Positions 36,325 to 47,199 of a DNA stretch of 64,000 nucleotides are shown piece after piece. The stretch's first letter is position 1, and every line of letters begins with the position of its first letter. The stretch lies in NCBI GenBank assembly GCA_002900995.3, contig PJEW03000020.1, forward strand, positions 31,985-95,984, given 5' to 3'. The notes below the pieces were generated by a model. It did no database searches. It was not told the DNA's origin and worked only from the letters and a program-made list of their open reading frames with translations. Both the position numbers and the translations under genes were made by a program. This stretch comes from Ganoderma boninense (lineage: Eukaryota; Basidiomycota; Agaricomycetes; Polyporales; Polyporaceae).

Positions 36325-37595
36325 GCTTTCGTAGGGTGGCGGGTGCGGACGCGAAAGCGTCCTGCAAAAGAGATCTACTTTTATTCGAGACCTTGCCCAT
36401 CAGGCACAGGCTAGCAGGCCAAAAGTGCGCAGGGACCCAAGCTGCAAAGGGGAATTGAGCCGCTACTTCCACACCCCAGTTTTGTCTCTAGGTGTGCTTC
36501 TGTGTTTGTTACATAATCTTCTATAATCGGAACCGAACATGCGTGCGGCGTATTAGACGTAACGTGCCCTGCGTCCACTCAGCAATTCATCTTGTAGGAG
36601 CGATAGGACGAAGCTGTTCGCGGCACTCTCGGGAGCCTTGTGGAGGGTGCAAGAAGGAGATATCTCTCTGATGCTCTGTGCATTGACCAAACTCGACAGC
36701 TCGAACCCGCATGACGTTGACTGACAGGCGTGGAGGTGCACTTTTGACGCCGTGTGTTGGAAATTCCGCTTCATCAGAGTTTCACCAGATGGAGCTCGGA
36801 TGACTGTGTTATCTCCGCGGGCTCTGTGTACAGTATGGGCCGCGGCCCGCCATCTTCGTTGCCCCACAGAGCAACGCTCATTTTCACTGTTGAACCCTAT
36901 CCTCACGTTGGCACTCCTCGACCCCAATCTGCGCTCGCATTCCGCCTACCTCAAGAACTCTAAGGAAGAAGGGCGAGTTTTAGGACCTGCTCTGGCTCTG
37001 CTAAGCTCAACATCAGGAAAGAGGGATATCTCCTTACGGAGACGAATCTCCGGCGGCTCCCGAGGCCTCCTGCCGATCAAATGAGGAGTTTTACGGCTGT
37101 TTTCATAACGATAGACCCTCGGCGGCTTTTTACACACACGGGCGAACCTGCAAGTTCAGACACTGAAGGGGCCGCATCAAAGGAGAAGACAGCTGAGGTT
37201 GTACTTAATATTGAATCAGCGAAGGGGTAGGATCCCTCGGATCACCCAATTCGACGTCCGCCCGTGTGTGTAAAAAGTCGCCGAGGGGCCCTAACGAAAG
37301 TTAGTCTCCGTAGCCGACCATATGCCTGATTATAGATGACAGTCGATCTATTTAAACGAAAGTGGGTACAACCTAGGTGAGGAGTCATGCAACAATAGGC
37401 CAAGCAGCCAAGATATGGTTATGACACAAACAAAATAGCATACTAAGGCTGTCATCGTGAGAGCATGTTATGATGGCAAAGCTGGAGCCAAGAAGACCGA
37501 GCGAAACAGTAAGCTTAGAGCCAGCAGCGCTCTTCCAAAATACCACCAAGCACATAGTCCAAACGTTGAGGATGGGATTGTGGCCGCGCATCACT
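36325..37595. other. Intergenic, no feature recognised
   Basis: Short overlapping frames only. This is the presumed 5' flank of the repeat-rich protein gene (minus strand, starting 36324) and the 3' flank of the transcription-factor gene. Confidence 0.4.
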
Positions 37596-40500
37596 CTACG
37601 CGTCGACGAGCCAGTCCATACTAACTGGCAGGGACCCGACGATGGACCCCGCACTGTTATTGGAATCGGTCGCGGGCAGCACTATCCCGTTGGTGATACG
37701 AGGCTGGTTGTCCCGCAGGGACAGGTTCTCCGAGTTGAGCGAAGGGGTGGTCACAAGGCTTTGGAATGGTCCCTTCGCATTCAGCGAGCCTCGGCCGGCC
37801 TATTCGAGTGATGGCAACTCATCAGGGCGATGAACTCACCCCGTTCGTCGAGGGCGTCGAGACGCTCGTGCGGAGGAGCTCGCGGGGGTCGTCATCCTGC
37901 CAGTCCCTCTGAGGCAGAGCTTGGAGCCTGACTGTTGCAGATGAGGAGTGGTAACACGTTAGCGAGTTCGAATTGCACTCGGAGCCCAAGGCTTCACGAC
38001 ACGGCGCTTGCTGCTGTTGCCAGTGTTGCTCCTCCGTACGGGCCTTGTCTTGCCGAGCCTGCGCCTGGCTCTGCCTCCACTGTTGCGCGACGATTACGAC
38101 CTTAAAGCCCCACAGCTCCTCGAACTCGCGGTCCCACACATGTATTTTCGGGTCGTCAGGGCTGTATTTACTGTATGACTGTCAGGAAGAAACCGGGAGG
38201 GGACGTTAGAGGTCCAGACCCCGTGCGGGCTGTCAGCTCCATTTCTCATCTCTGGATAGGTGAATGCATCTCACCCAAAGAGCGCAGGGAGCTGGTGGCG
38301 GAAGCCATAGGCAGTGTCCATATGCGTTTGAGAAAAGGAATGTCTGTCAGCAACCAGCCGGCGGCAGTCGGGCGCAGGAGAAATGGGTGCATACAAAGTA
38401 TGGAAGTCTTGGCTCGCGTACCGGCTGCGTTGAAAATCAGATTTAGCTGGTTGTGAACCCAGGGGATCGGCTCCGAAAGCCTCCCTTCGCACTACGAATG
38501 GGGTTGATACCAGTTAGGGGCCATGGCGGAGATGAGATGGGTCACGTCTCAACGACATACCTCGAGAACAGCAAGGTAGCAACATGCGTGCATGGCATGG
38601 GTAAAACAAAAAGACCAGGCGCCAGAATTTGACGAAGTTTCGAACATCGTGACTTGGGCCTCAAGATTCTCCTCGTGGAACTGTAAGTAATCTGGCAACG
38701 AAGCATACCAGCTCTGGTTATCGAGTCAATTGGAAGTCAGTAATCTATACACAAACGTAAAGAACCAACCTCGAGCTGCACGCGAAGAGGAGCAATCGCA
38801 ATGGCACGTACAGGACCTTCTTTATTGGCTAAGGCAGAACAATTCAGTACCGCGAATCGTATTTAAAAGTGCGCGCTATTACATACTAAGGACTTTCTCG
38901 ACGTTGTGGTAGATCTCCAAGATCCGAAGCACATGACCAAGTTGCGATGCATATCTGTTCCGCGGAGCAGGACACCTCAGATATTCACGAGCTATGTAAG
39001 CCAACCGACCGCGTCAGTAGCCACGCAACTCATGGTTGAAAACGATATGTACTTACTTGCCGAATTCACTACAGAGGGGAGCTCGAAAGTCGTCTCGTCG
39101 ATGGGTAACCGCACTGCGTCCGCTAGCTCGGCCATGCGCGGTCTGACATCCCGATGGGTGTAAATGTAGCGGATCCATTCCATAAGCAAAATGAGCCAGA
39201 AGCAGCGTCGAGTGCACTCTCGATCGATAAATTTCATGAATGCGTTTGAGTCCGTAGGTTGGGGGGGATCTGAGTTGTCTGGCCGTTGCACCTCAAGGCT
39301 ACCCTCGAGGACCTGGTGAACCAGTTCTAGAGAAGAGGGAGGTGAATCAGGATGAGCACGCGGTTATTTATATGACGCCACGGCTGCCGGGGACGTGAAA
39401 TTGTGTTCGACCGAAAACACCCACCGAAAATACCTGAAGTTCCGCGTCCACGAGTGGCTTGCGGCGATCTCGTGCATCTCCAACAAACAGAGTGCCTGCG
39501 CGGCGCTCACCGTCGGCTCACAAAGCAGCTTCCCCGAGACGTCGTCAAACATCAAGGTCAGCGCCTGGTGAAAGAAGGGAACGCCGGCGAGGCGTCGGTG
39601 AGATGCGTTGCTCGCCACTGCTTTTGACAAAGGGGCGGCAACGGCGCAGATTGCCAAGACGAGATACGGCGGAATCTTTCTCAACGTGAGATCCGCAGAG
39701 AAAGAAGGCTTGTGGATGATCATTCGCTGGGGATTGCAGTATGCGAAGAATACTATCATAGCACCATATGTTGTAGTAATGATGTATCAGGTTCTGGTTA
39801 CGACTCTAAGTTGTTTTACATCAGGTTACAGCAAGCGATCTGATGTATCACGACGCCTCCTGGGCTTCCGGGACAGCCATCAATAACCTACCTAATTAGG
39901 GAGGCCTCCTCCGGAATTAATGGAACAGCCACCAGTTATCTCCCTGATTTGGAAGATCTACTTCCAAGCACAGCATTGCTGCTTCCCAGGCTTATCTAAG
40001 CCTGTGGGCCACTGTTCCGGGTGTCTGGGTGCCTTCTCTCCATCAATTCCGGTATTCCCCCATCAATCCTGGGCTCCCCCCATCAATTCCGGGTCCTCCC
40101 ATCATTCTACCAACCTCCTGCCCCTCCTGTCCCAATATAGCAGTCCCTCCTTCCTCCCGGAATTGTGTTAGCTGTATCTCCCTCATTTCTGGGTGTATTG
40201 ACTTCGTTTTTTTTGCATTATGTTCGTCTAATTAGCGCGCTTCTAATGCACCTAACACGACCATACAACGTGGGTTATAACATATACTAATGGCCCCTCT
40301 ATAGTCGCTCTAGGGGGGAATGTTTGGCCCATATCTCGGCCGTTTTTGCACGCATTTGCTCACAAGAGGGCGCGTTTTGTTCGCGTGATCGATGCGCACA
40401 AAACGAGCCCTCTCGCGCTCAAATCCGTCCAGTGGTTCCTCCGGTGCATATATCCCCTCCTCCTGGGGAACAGGTATATGCACCTTGGGAACCACTGGAC

Positions 40501-43299
40501 CGATTGGCTTCGTTCTTTTTGCGTCTGGTAGCTACTAATAAGTGTATTCTAGGCGTACAAACTGCATACAGGCGCACCCAGTTGCCACTGTAGGAGGGGG
40601 GCATCAATAGTCACCTATAGTCGACTTCTTCCCCCCATATATCCTTCAGTTCTTGGCCGTTTTTTGTGCCCCTTATATGCCCGGAAAGCCCTGTGTAAGG
40701 GCTTTCCAACGAGCCTACATACGCCCCAATCCGTCCACTGTAGCCCTCGGACCATAGACCCCTTCCCCTAACTACTCCCCTCCCCACTGTTTGGCCCATA
40801 TCTTGGGCAGTTCTGGGCCAATCCACTCGTTCTCTTTTGTGTCATATATGTGTACTATACCACAAGCCAATGCACCACTGAAAAGTACTATCAGGCATGT
40901 AGATCTATATCCAGGGTGTTATCAGTAGTCACCAGTTTACCCCCCTCTGACAATTGTTCCATTTGCCTGATAAAACATGCAGTTATATGGTCGGATAGCA
41001 GCTATTTACAGCTATCCAATGCAACAAAGTTGAGGGGAAACAGGTAAGAAGTCATTGAGATATGACTTGTGGAAGCCAAGGGGGACCCCTTGGTCTAGTA
41101 AGGCATTTCCGAGAGCAGTGTCTTACTGCCTGTCTTAAAGTGTCTTACAGCCCAGTGTACATTTGATCTATTAGCTATATCTCATCCATTTCTTGACCGA
41201 TTGGGATGGTTTTGGGCTTGTTGGAAAGCGGCTGCAAAGGGCTTTCAAGTAGTGTATATGATCTACTCAGCTACCACCACCTACATATATGTCAGAGGGG
41301 GGTAGATCTAGGTACCACTGATAACAGACTCTATATAGATTGTTGGAGGGGATAGTGGTATACACTGCTTGGTTACAAGAAGTGCTATGGCATGCATAGG
41401 ACGCAAAAGAGAGCAAGTGGATTGGCCCAGAACTGCCCAAGATATGGGCCAAACAGTGGGGAGGGGAGTAGTTAGGGGAAGGGGTCTATGGTCCGAGGGC
41501 TACAGTGGACGGATTGGGGCGTATGTAGGCTCGTTGGAAAGCCCTTACACAGGGCTTTCCGGGCATATAAGGGGCACAAAAAACGGCCAAGAACTGAAGG
41601 ATATATGGGGGGAAGAAGTCGACTATAGGTGACTATTGATGCCCCCCTCCTACAGTGGCAACTGGGTGCGCCTGTATGCAGTTTGTACGCCTAGAATACA
41701 CTTATTAGTAGCTACCAGACGCAAAAAGAACGAAGCCAATCGGTCCAGTGGTTCCCAAGGTGCATATACCTGTTCCCCAGGAGGAGGGGATATATGCACC
41801 GGAGGAACCACTGGACGGATTTGGGCGCGAGAGGGCTCGTTTTGTGCGCGTCGATCACGCGAACAAAACGCGCCCTCTCGTGAGCAAATGCGTGCAAAAA
41901 CGGCCGAGATATGGGCCAAACATTCCCCCCTAGAGCGACTATAGAGGGGCCATTAGTATATGTTATAACCCACGTTGTATGGTCGCGTTAGGTGCATTAG
42001 AAGCGCGCTAATTAGACGAACATAATGCAAAAAAAACGAAGTCAATACACCCAGAAATGAGGGAGATACAGCTAACACAATTCCGGGAGGAAGGAGGGAC
42101 TGCTATATTGGGACAGGAGGGGCAGGAGGTTGGTAGAATGATGGGAGGACCCGGAATTGATGGGGGGAGCCCAGGATTGATGGGGGAATACCGGAATTGA
42201 TGGAGGGAAGGCACCCAGACACCCGGAACAGTGGCCCACAGGCTTAGATAAGCCTGGGAAGCAGCAATGCTGTGCTTGGAAGTAGATCTTCCAAATCAGG
42301 GAGATAACTGGTGGCTGTTCCATTAATTCCGGAGGAGGCCTCCCTAATTAGGTAGGTTATTGATGGCTGTCCCGGAAGCCCAGGAGGCGTCGTGATACAT
42401 CAGATCGCTTGCTGTAACCTGATGTAAAACAACTTAGAGTCGTAACCAGAACCTGATGTATCAGAACTACAACAGCAGCTGATCATAGAGAAGGCGACCT
42501 CAGTGGTCGGAGAGCGATAACGGTATGAGGAACACGCACTGTTGACTAGCTCATGAGTAATCGCGGGGTCGGAAGTGTATGTAAAAGTCTCGATGAGCAT
42601 CGCTCGTGGAATCAAGGGGGGGCTGGGTCGGGGACGGCTTTGTCCCTTCCCGGGACGTTTTGTAGTGGGCTCTTGTTCGACGCCGTGTATGTTCACAAGT
42701 GGTGAGTGGGTCGCTTGACCGGTCCAGGGAGGAGTCTCAGTAGCTGGTTTTTCCTGGGAAAGACACAGTGTGAGCACCAAAAGGCGTAAAATGAACTGAA
42801 GAGACTCAGGTACCGCTGCAACACCGGCGGGTCGCTCTGGATGCGCGTTTCGAGGTGCAGGGACGGGCCTCCTGGCGGCGTCCGTATATGTACAGGTCTT
42901 ACGCGCGTAATAACTGACCAGAGATGAGAATATGGTGCTTATGGAAGGGCAGGAGCCTACCAGTTGCTGCATAAAGCTGAGGAAAGGAGGAAAAGTCAGG
43001 CACACTGTGGAGAGCGAGAACACGCATACTCACCCATTCCGTCGCACCTTCGTTTGCTCTTATGGCATGCGTCGCATGCCTGGGGGGTCCGTGAGGGGGC
43101 GAAAGTTTGCCAAAACGAAAGAAGTACGCACCTTGCTAAGACGTTTCCGCTTTCTGCCTTCGGTAAAGGAAACAACAAACCCCTTTTCCGGCGGTGCTGA
43201 TATTCCATTGGAGGGATTTGACAATGCCGAATTGGAGAGGGCGTCGGAAGCAGGGGCAAGATGGGCTCGGTGAGGGTTAGAATCGTTGGGAGCAGACAT
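37596..43299 (-). CDS. Zn2Cys6 / fungal_trans transcription factor
   Basis: At least 12 exons from ATG 43299 to TAG 37596. Exons 1-5 are 43299-43132, 43079-43034, 42976-42961 (16 bp), 42913-42814 and 42753-42540. Joined, they give a perfect binuclear zinc cluster, ACDACHKSKRRC-DGMAL-CSNC-YYARKTC. Intron 5 (42539-39753) contains a 2.66-kb foldback element. Exon 6 from 39752 starts the fungal_trans domain (IFFAYCNP, IIHKPSFSADL, LVLAICAVAAPLSKA). Exons 7-11 continue with ECTRRCFWLILLME, VRLPIDETTFEL, NRYASQLGHVLRILEIY, SWYASLPDYLQFHEENLEAQ and FTHAMHACCYLAVLE, all typical of this family. The C-terminus has a Gln-rich coil and a short end, MDWLVDA. It is a nuclear DNA-binding regulator; targets are unknown. 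Joining exon 6 to exon 7 (39326-39057) requires one base fewer in the A-run at 39427-39430, so there is either a sequence error or a frameshift. Confidence 0.85.
39780..39789 (+). repeat. Flanking direct repeat of foldback element (left)
   Basis: TGATGTATCA, identical and in the same orientation as 42454-42463. Best read as a target-site duplication; an 8-bp reading (GATGTATC) is also possible if the terminal A belongs to the element. Confidence 0.7.
40365..40413. repeat. Hairpin 1 in foldback arm
   Basis: Stem AGAGGGCGCGTTTTGT (40365-40380) pairs with 40398-40413 with a single mismatch, loop of 17 bases. Mirror copy in the other arm at about 41830-41878. Confidence 0.8.
40429..40498. repeat. 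Hairpin 2 in foldback arm
   Basis: Outer stem CCAGTGGTTCC / GGAACCACTGG (11 of 11 pairs), then GGTGCATATA / TATATGCACC (10 of 10), then TCCCC / GGGGA close to the loop. Mirror copy at about 41745-41814. Confidence 0.85.
40683..40707. repeat. Hairpin 3 in foldback arm
   Basis: GGAAAGCCC at 40683-40691 pairs fully with GGGCTTTCC at 40699-40707, loop of seven bases. Mirror copy at about 41536-41560. Confidence 0.85.
42454..42463 (+). repeat. Flanking direct repeat of foldback element (right)
   Basis: TGATGTATCA, matching 39780-39789 in direct orientation. In a simple terminal inverted repeat the two would have been in inverse orientation. Confidence 0.7.
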
Positions 43300-46240
43300 C
43301 TTGGAGAGCAGAGATTTGACAGGTTGCGCAAGGTGGTGGGTAAGGGCGATGACAGTGTTTGACCAAAAGGCCTAAGTAAGATCAGGGAGCGATGAGTACT
43401 GGGGGAACGTCTACGGGTAGGAAGGGAGGCGGAGAGAGGGCGAGAGAGCGTGGAAAGTGAGTATGTCGCGAGACAAAGGCCGGTCACTCAAACGGGGGAC
43501 TACCGTGAGGGTATCGTAATACAACTGGCACTACGGGAGGCGAACTTCTCCGGCGGCTCAAAGGCCGCGGCCCCATGGGATCAGTTATGCCACTATGGTC
43601 CCTTGCAAAAGGTACATTCAGAACTGTGGTGATTTCGTGATTTAACAGATGCACGTAGCCAGCATACGGCCTATGATCATGATTCTCGTCCGAATATTTT
43701 TGCAGTTGGCCGCGCTTGAACGAGACTGAGTATGTACACGGTGCGTCATCTTTGAGCAGCGAGATTATCAACGGAGCTGGACGTAGGGAGAAGGGGAGAA
43801 AGTTCGAGGTAAGCGTCCAATCGGCGCACCTGATGTTTGCCGCGATGGCGTGGTATGTTCCAGATTCGGAAGCATTGGCTACAACGACCGAAGCACAGAA
43901 AACACAACTGAATATTTCGCCGTCGAGGATTTCATGGCTCGATTGTGAGATAATTGGGAGAAGCGAAAGCTTGAAGTGCCGACTAGGTCCGGACCATCGG
44001 CCTTACAGAAGCGCATCCCAGAACACGACAGCGTATTACCCAAGAGTCGAGCAGCGATTTCAATTGCAGAATTCTCAAAACAGGTACAGCTAAATGTCGA
44101 GCGGCATACACCGCGAGGGCCTCATAGTCGCTATGACCACCTCCCTGTGGACAACGATTTGAGAATGATCATCTTGAATCCACTAGAGGTGGCGAATAAT
44201 GCTCTAGTGACGGGTAACAGCTACAGCGCGAATGTGATTGAGTTCGTTGCGAGTTCGATGGCTGGACCCGAAGTATAAAGAATGCGGCCGAGAATGGCAC
44301 AGCGTTGATGAAATGATGTCCCATTGCACAGATCAGGTTCGGGATGGTGGGATAGGGGGAACAGGCTGCGCGCAGCTGAGCTCGACAGAGTGTCATTTCT
44401 CGTCGACAACGTGCTCGCAGAAAGGGCCCTGATGCCGGTGACATGCCCCGAGTCCTGCAGAAGGCGAAACGGGTAAAAGGGGGAGGGAGACGACGCGTAT
44501 CGTTGCACTGCACTCGCGGTCTGGGAGCGAGTAGTCAGAGAGGAGTGTAATGTTGGGCGTACTCTCTTAGATACGTGCGAGGGCCAGATGGCGACATACA
44601 AATCGCCCGGGTGTGGCCGCTTGCACATCGGAGGTTATTGTCTGTCAGGCATGAGGTTGTGAGTCATAGACATGCACACAGTATGGTAACAAACCGGGCG
44701 CAATGAGACCGCCAGCACCGGTGCAATGGCGCCGGCACACCGACGAAAGAAAACCGACGTCTCGAGTGGCTGGTAATAATAGCGAACCATCCCGGCTTAT
44801 GACTCCAGTTGCTGTCTCACTGTGTGAGAGGTGCTGCATAGGTTCGTGAGCGACCAGTAGATGGGGTGGCAAGGGGTGTAACGCTCGCACCACTATGGTG
44901 CAGGTTCGGGGAGACGAAATCAAGCCGAAGAGTGCGAGAAGCCGCTTGCTGGGCACTGGGTGTGCAGACGTGTTAATGGAGTCAGCATCTGCAATACGTC
45001 TGTGAAAGAATGCAACGGGACGAGCTATGTAAAGAAAGCGACCGGACGAGTCCCCCAACGCACATGTTGGCATGGGCCATCCGCACCCCATGGACCACGT
45101 CGAGAGACATAGCACATCCAAAATACCAAAAAAAACTCACCCGTGTGTGGCGAGGCATGAATCAACATTAGTCTCGGCTCCAGACGTTCCTCAGCCCCTC
45201 TTCCCCCGGCCCCTCGCAGCTTCGCTACGCCCTGCAGCTTCAAGAGGCAGCGAGACGGATAACGAAGGGAGTATTGATGGAGTGGATCGTGAATAGATCT
45301 GGAAGGGAGGGAACAACGAGCGCGGTATAGGGAGAGAGCGGGAATCGGCGACAAGCGGGAGATGGCGCAGAGTAGCGTGAAGGAACAGGACATGCGCATC
45401 ACAACAGCCATCGATATAGAGAGAGAGACAGGGTTCAGTTAGGCCAGGGGCTCGAACTACGGAACCCGCAGGGAAGGCAGCCAGACTTCAAATGGCATGA
45501 CGCACGAAATTGAAGACAAGAAGGGGCTCAGGATTGCTGAGCAGCGGGAGAAGCTGCGAGGGTGTGAAGAAGTTGCGGGGGTTGTCGCGGTACCCCCAGA
45601 GTTCCGAACGTTGGTTTAGGACTCCGAGTTGGTTGGCTCGTACATTGTCCGGAGTCAGCGGGATGGCAAGGGGAGCGTAACAACTTGCGATAGGATGAGT
45701 GGTGTGCAGGGCGCCTCACATCCGACCAGACGAGCTAGCAGAGGACGTGTATCCTCTTCGATTCGATTTGATGCTGGAGCTACGCCACACTTAGAACCAA
45801 GGCGCGTTAGAGCATAGTTAAGATATAATATAGAAACACATACTGTTCCTCCCTCTTTTTATTGGACCGATACCTCTGGTTCCGAGCCTTCCGCAGCAAC
45901 CAGCTGATGTTGACGAGCAACTCCTGAGGGATCGTCCGCCATCAAGAGAGGAGAATAGAATTTGCGTAGATGCGAGACGGCGAATATGTGCGAGAGGATT
46001 AGAATAATCGCCAGAAGGGGGACGAGACAGTTGGAAGGACGATGAACCGTGCAGAAGACAATGAACTCGCGGGTCCGCGCTTTCCAGTCCCGCCCTGTGG
46101 TAGACGCCAGAAAGCAACTGCACTATGCATCCAGCGGCCAGCCAGAATTCGGAGACGATGAAAATCAACCATGAATTGTATGTATAGTGTAGGATATGTT
46201 CCCATGAATTCGTTGTACAGGATGACGTGGGTCGCATAGT
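43300..46240. other. No supportable gene
   Basis: This includes the presumed promoter side of the transcription-factor gene. A plus-strand stretch at about 44100-44278 (RYDHLPVDNDLRMIILNPLE) is mildly protein-like but has no clear exon partners. Nothing else was recognised. Confidence 0.4.
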
Positions 46241-46244
46241 CATA

Positions 46245-47191
46245 CTAATTCAGCTCCTTGGAGAGATCCGACCATTTGCTGAACAGACGAATAAGTCGTA
46301 CCCAGCGCTCCTGGGCCGCCTGCTTGAACTCCCCGCCAGACTCCTTGAACTTCTTCTGAGTCTGGTGGCCACACTCGACCCACCGGAAGAGGCCTCCAGC
46401 CGAGTACTGGATCAAAGCGTAACGAGTCTCATTTTCACCCGCAAGAGGAACATTGGAATGACGAAGGATGGCGGAGGGAATGAAGATTGTCGACCCGGGC
46501 GGGAACTCTATCGCGAGCTTGAGATCCCATAGGATAAGGTGCCCACCCTTGGTGGGATCGTAGTCGCCGAAGGCCGTGATGGCACACCATCCGGGCGCGA
46601 AGTTAAGATGGTCCGTATGTACATGTGCGACGGATTTCGGGCCGAGATTGCAGGTCGCGCACGCGAACGCATTGTTTGGAAAGTTGCGCTTGAGACTGGG
46701 GTCCTTGGCACACAACTCGTCCAGTGTGTTGCTATAGAATTCGTGCAGTTTGGGTGCAAAAAGCTGCATGCTCGCTGTTGGGCATTAGTCATGGGTCTGG
46801 ATCGGAATCTGGGCAGCGTGGCTACTGACTGTTGGCGAAGTTTGCGACGCGGCGCATAGTCGTGGATTGCAGCGCAGCGTCAAGGACTGCTGCATTATGC
46901 GGAGTATGGGCAAGATTGCCAACTCGCTTCAAAAGGAGCTTGAATGCCAGAGTGTTCAATACAGGGTGGTGAACATACCTGCTGTCACCTCCGAAAGGAG
47001 ATACCCACGCGACTGCTGGAAGTTGCCCGTACGATGCTCAACTTGTGACTTGTTGAATCGCAGAATTTCTCTCGCAAGTACTCGAAGATATGGCCCATCC
47101 TACGCTGAACCTCGCTCCAAGGTACCTCGCCCGAACCACAGGTGCCTCCAATAGGCCGTCCTCCTAATAACGTGAACAAGGTGTTCATCAC
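46245..47191 (-). CDS. Fe(II)/2-oxoglutarate dioxygenase, TET/JBP-like fungal group (provisional)
   Basis: The last exon (46774-46245) has the double-stranded beta-helix signature. HTD at about 46619-46611 gives the first His and Asp iron ligands. WCAITAFGDYD and GGHLILWDL follow, then IEFPPGST, then the distal His in ILRHSN, and an Arg in ETRYALIQY that would hold 2-oxoglutarate. SAGGLFRWV is characteristic of the expanded basidiomycete family related to TET/JBP nucleic-acid oxygenases. A 55-bp intron (46829-46775) joins it to RRVANFANT. Further upstream are NLAHTPHNAAVLDAAL, HRTGNF, PAVAWVSPFGG, and at the 5' end LLGGRPIGG, all in family order. They need two one-base frame corrections near 47020 and 46990. 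The enzyme would be nuclear if the relationship holds; the substrate is not shown by the sequence. Domain call is firm, subfamily less so. Confidence 0.65.
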
Positions 47192-47199
47192 CGGTCGAG

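Larger units (their letters stand above)
39790..42453. mobile_element. Non-autonomous foldback element, 2.66 kb
   Basis: The ends are GGTTCTGGTTAC and its inverse. The outer 1.03 kb or so of each side (39790-40835 and 41405-42453) is an almost perfect inverted repeat centred at about 41121. The middle 550 bp is only loosely symmetrical. No transposase frame is present; the frames on each arm are mirror images of one another and not protein-like. The terminal GG...CC and 8-10 bp flanking repeats fit non-autonomous Mutator-like, hAT or KDZ-type elements, which I cannot tell apart. The arms contain their own strong short hairpins. It lies in intron 5 of the transcription-factor gene. Confidence 0.85.
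39753..42539 (-). other. Intron 5 of the Zn2Cys6 gene, enlarged by the foldback element
   Basis: Donor GTGCGT begins at 42539 after VN plus one base. The acceptor AG at 39754-39753 is followed by TA, restoring codon ATA and the sequence HELVN-IFFAY. Without the element and one copy of its 10-bp flank the intron would be 113 bp. Splicing out the whole 2,787 bp would leave the protein unchanged. Confidence 0.75.

Noticed and set aside
39790..42453. Mirror-image frames within the foldback element read as genes or as a transposase
   Set aside because: Each frame has an inverted twin and none looks like a folded protein or carries transposase motifs.
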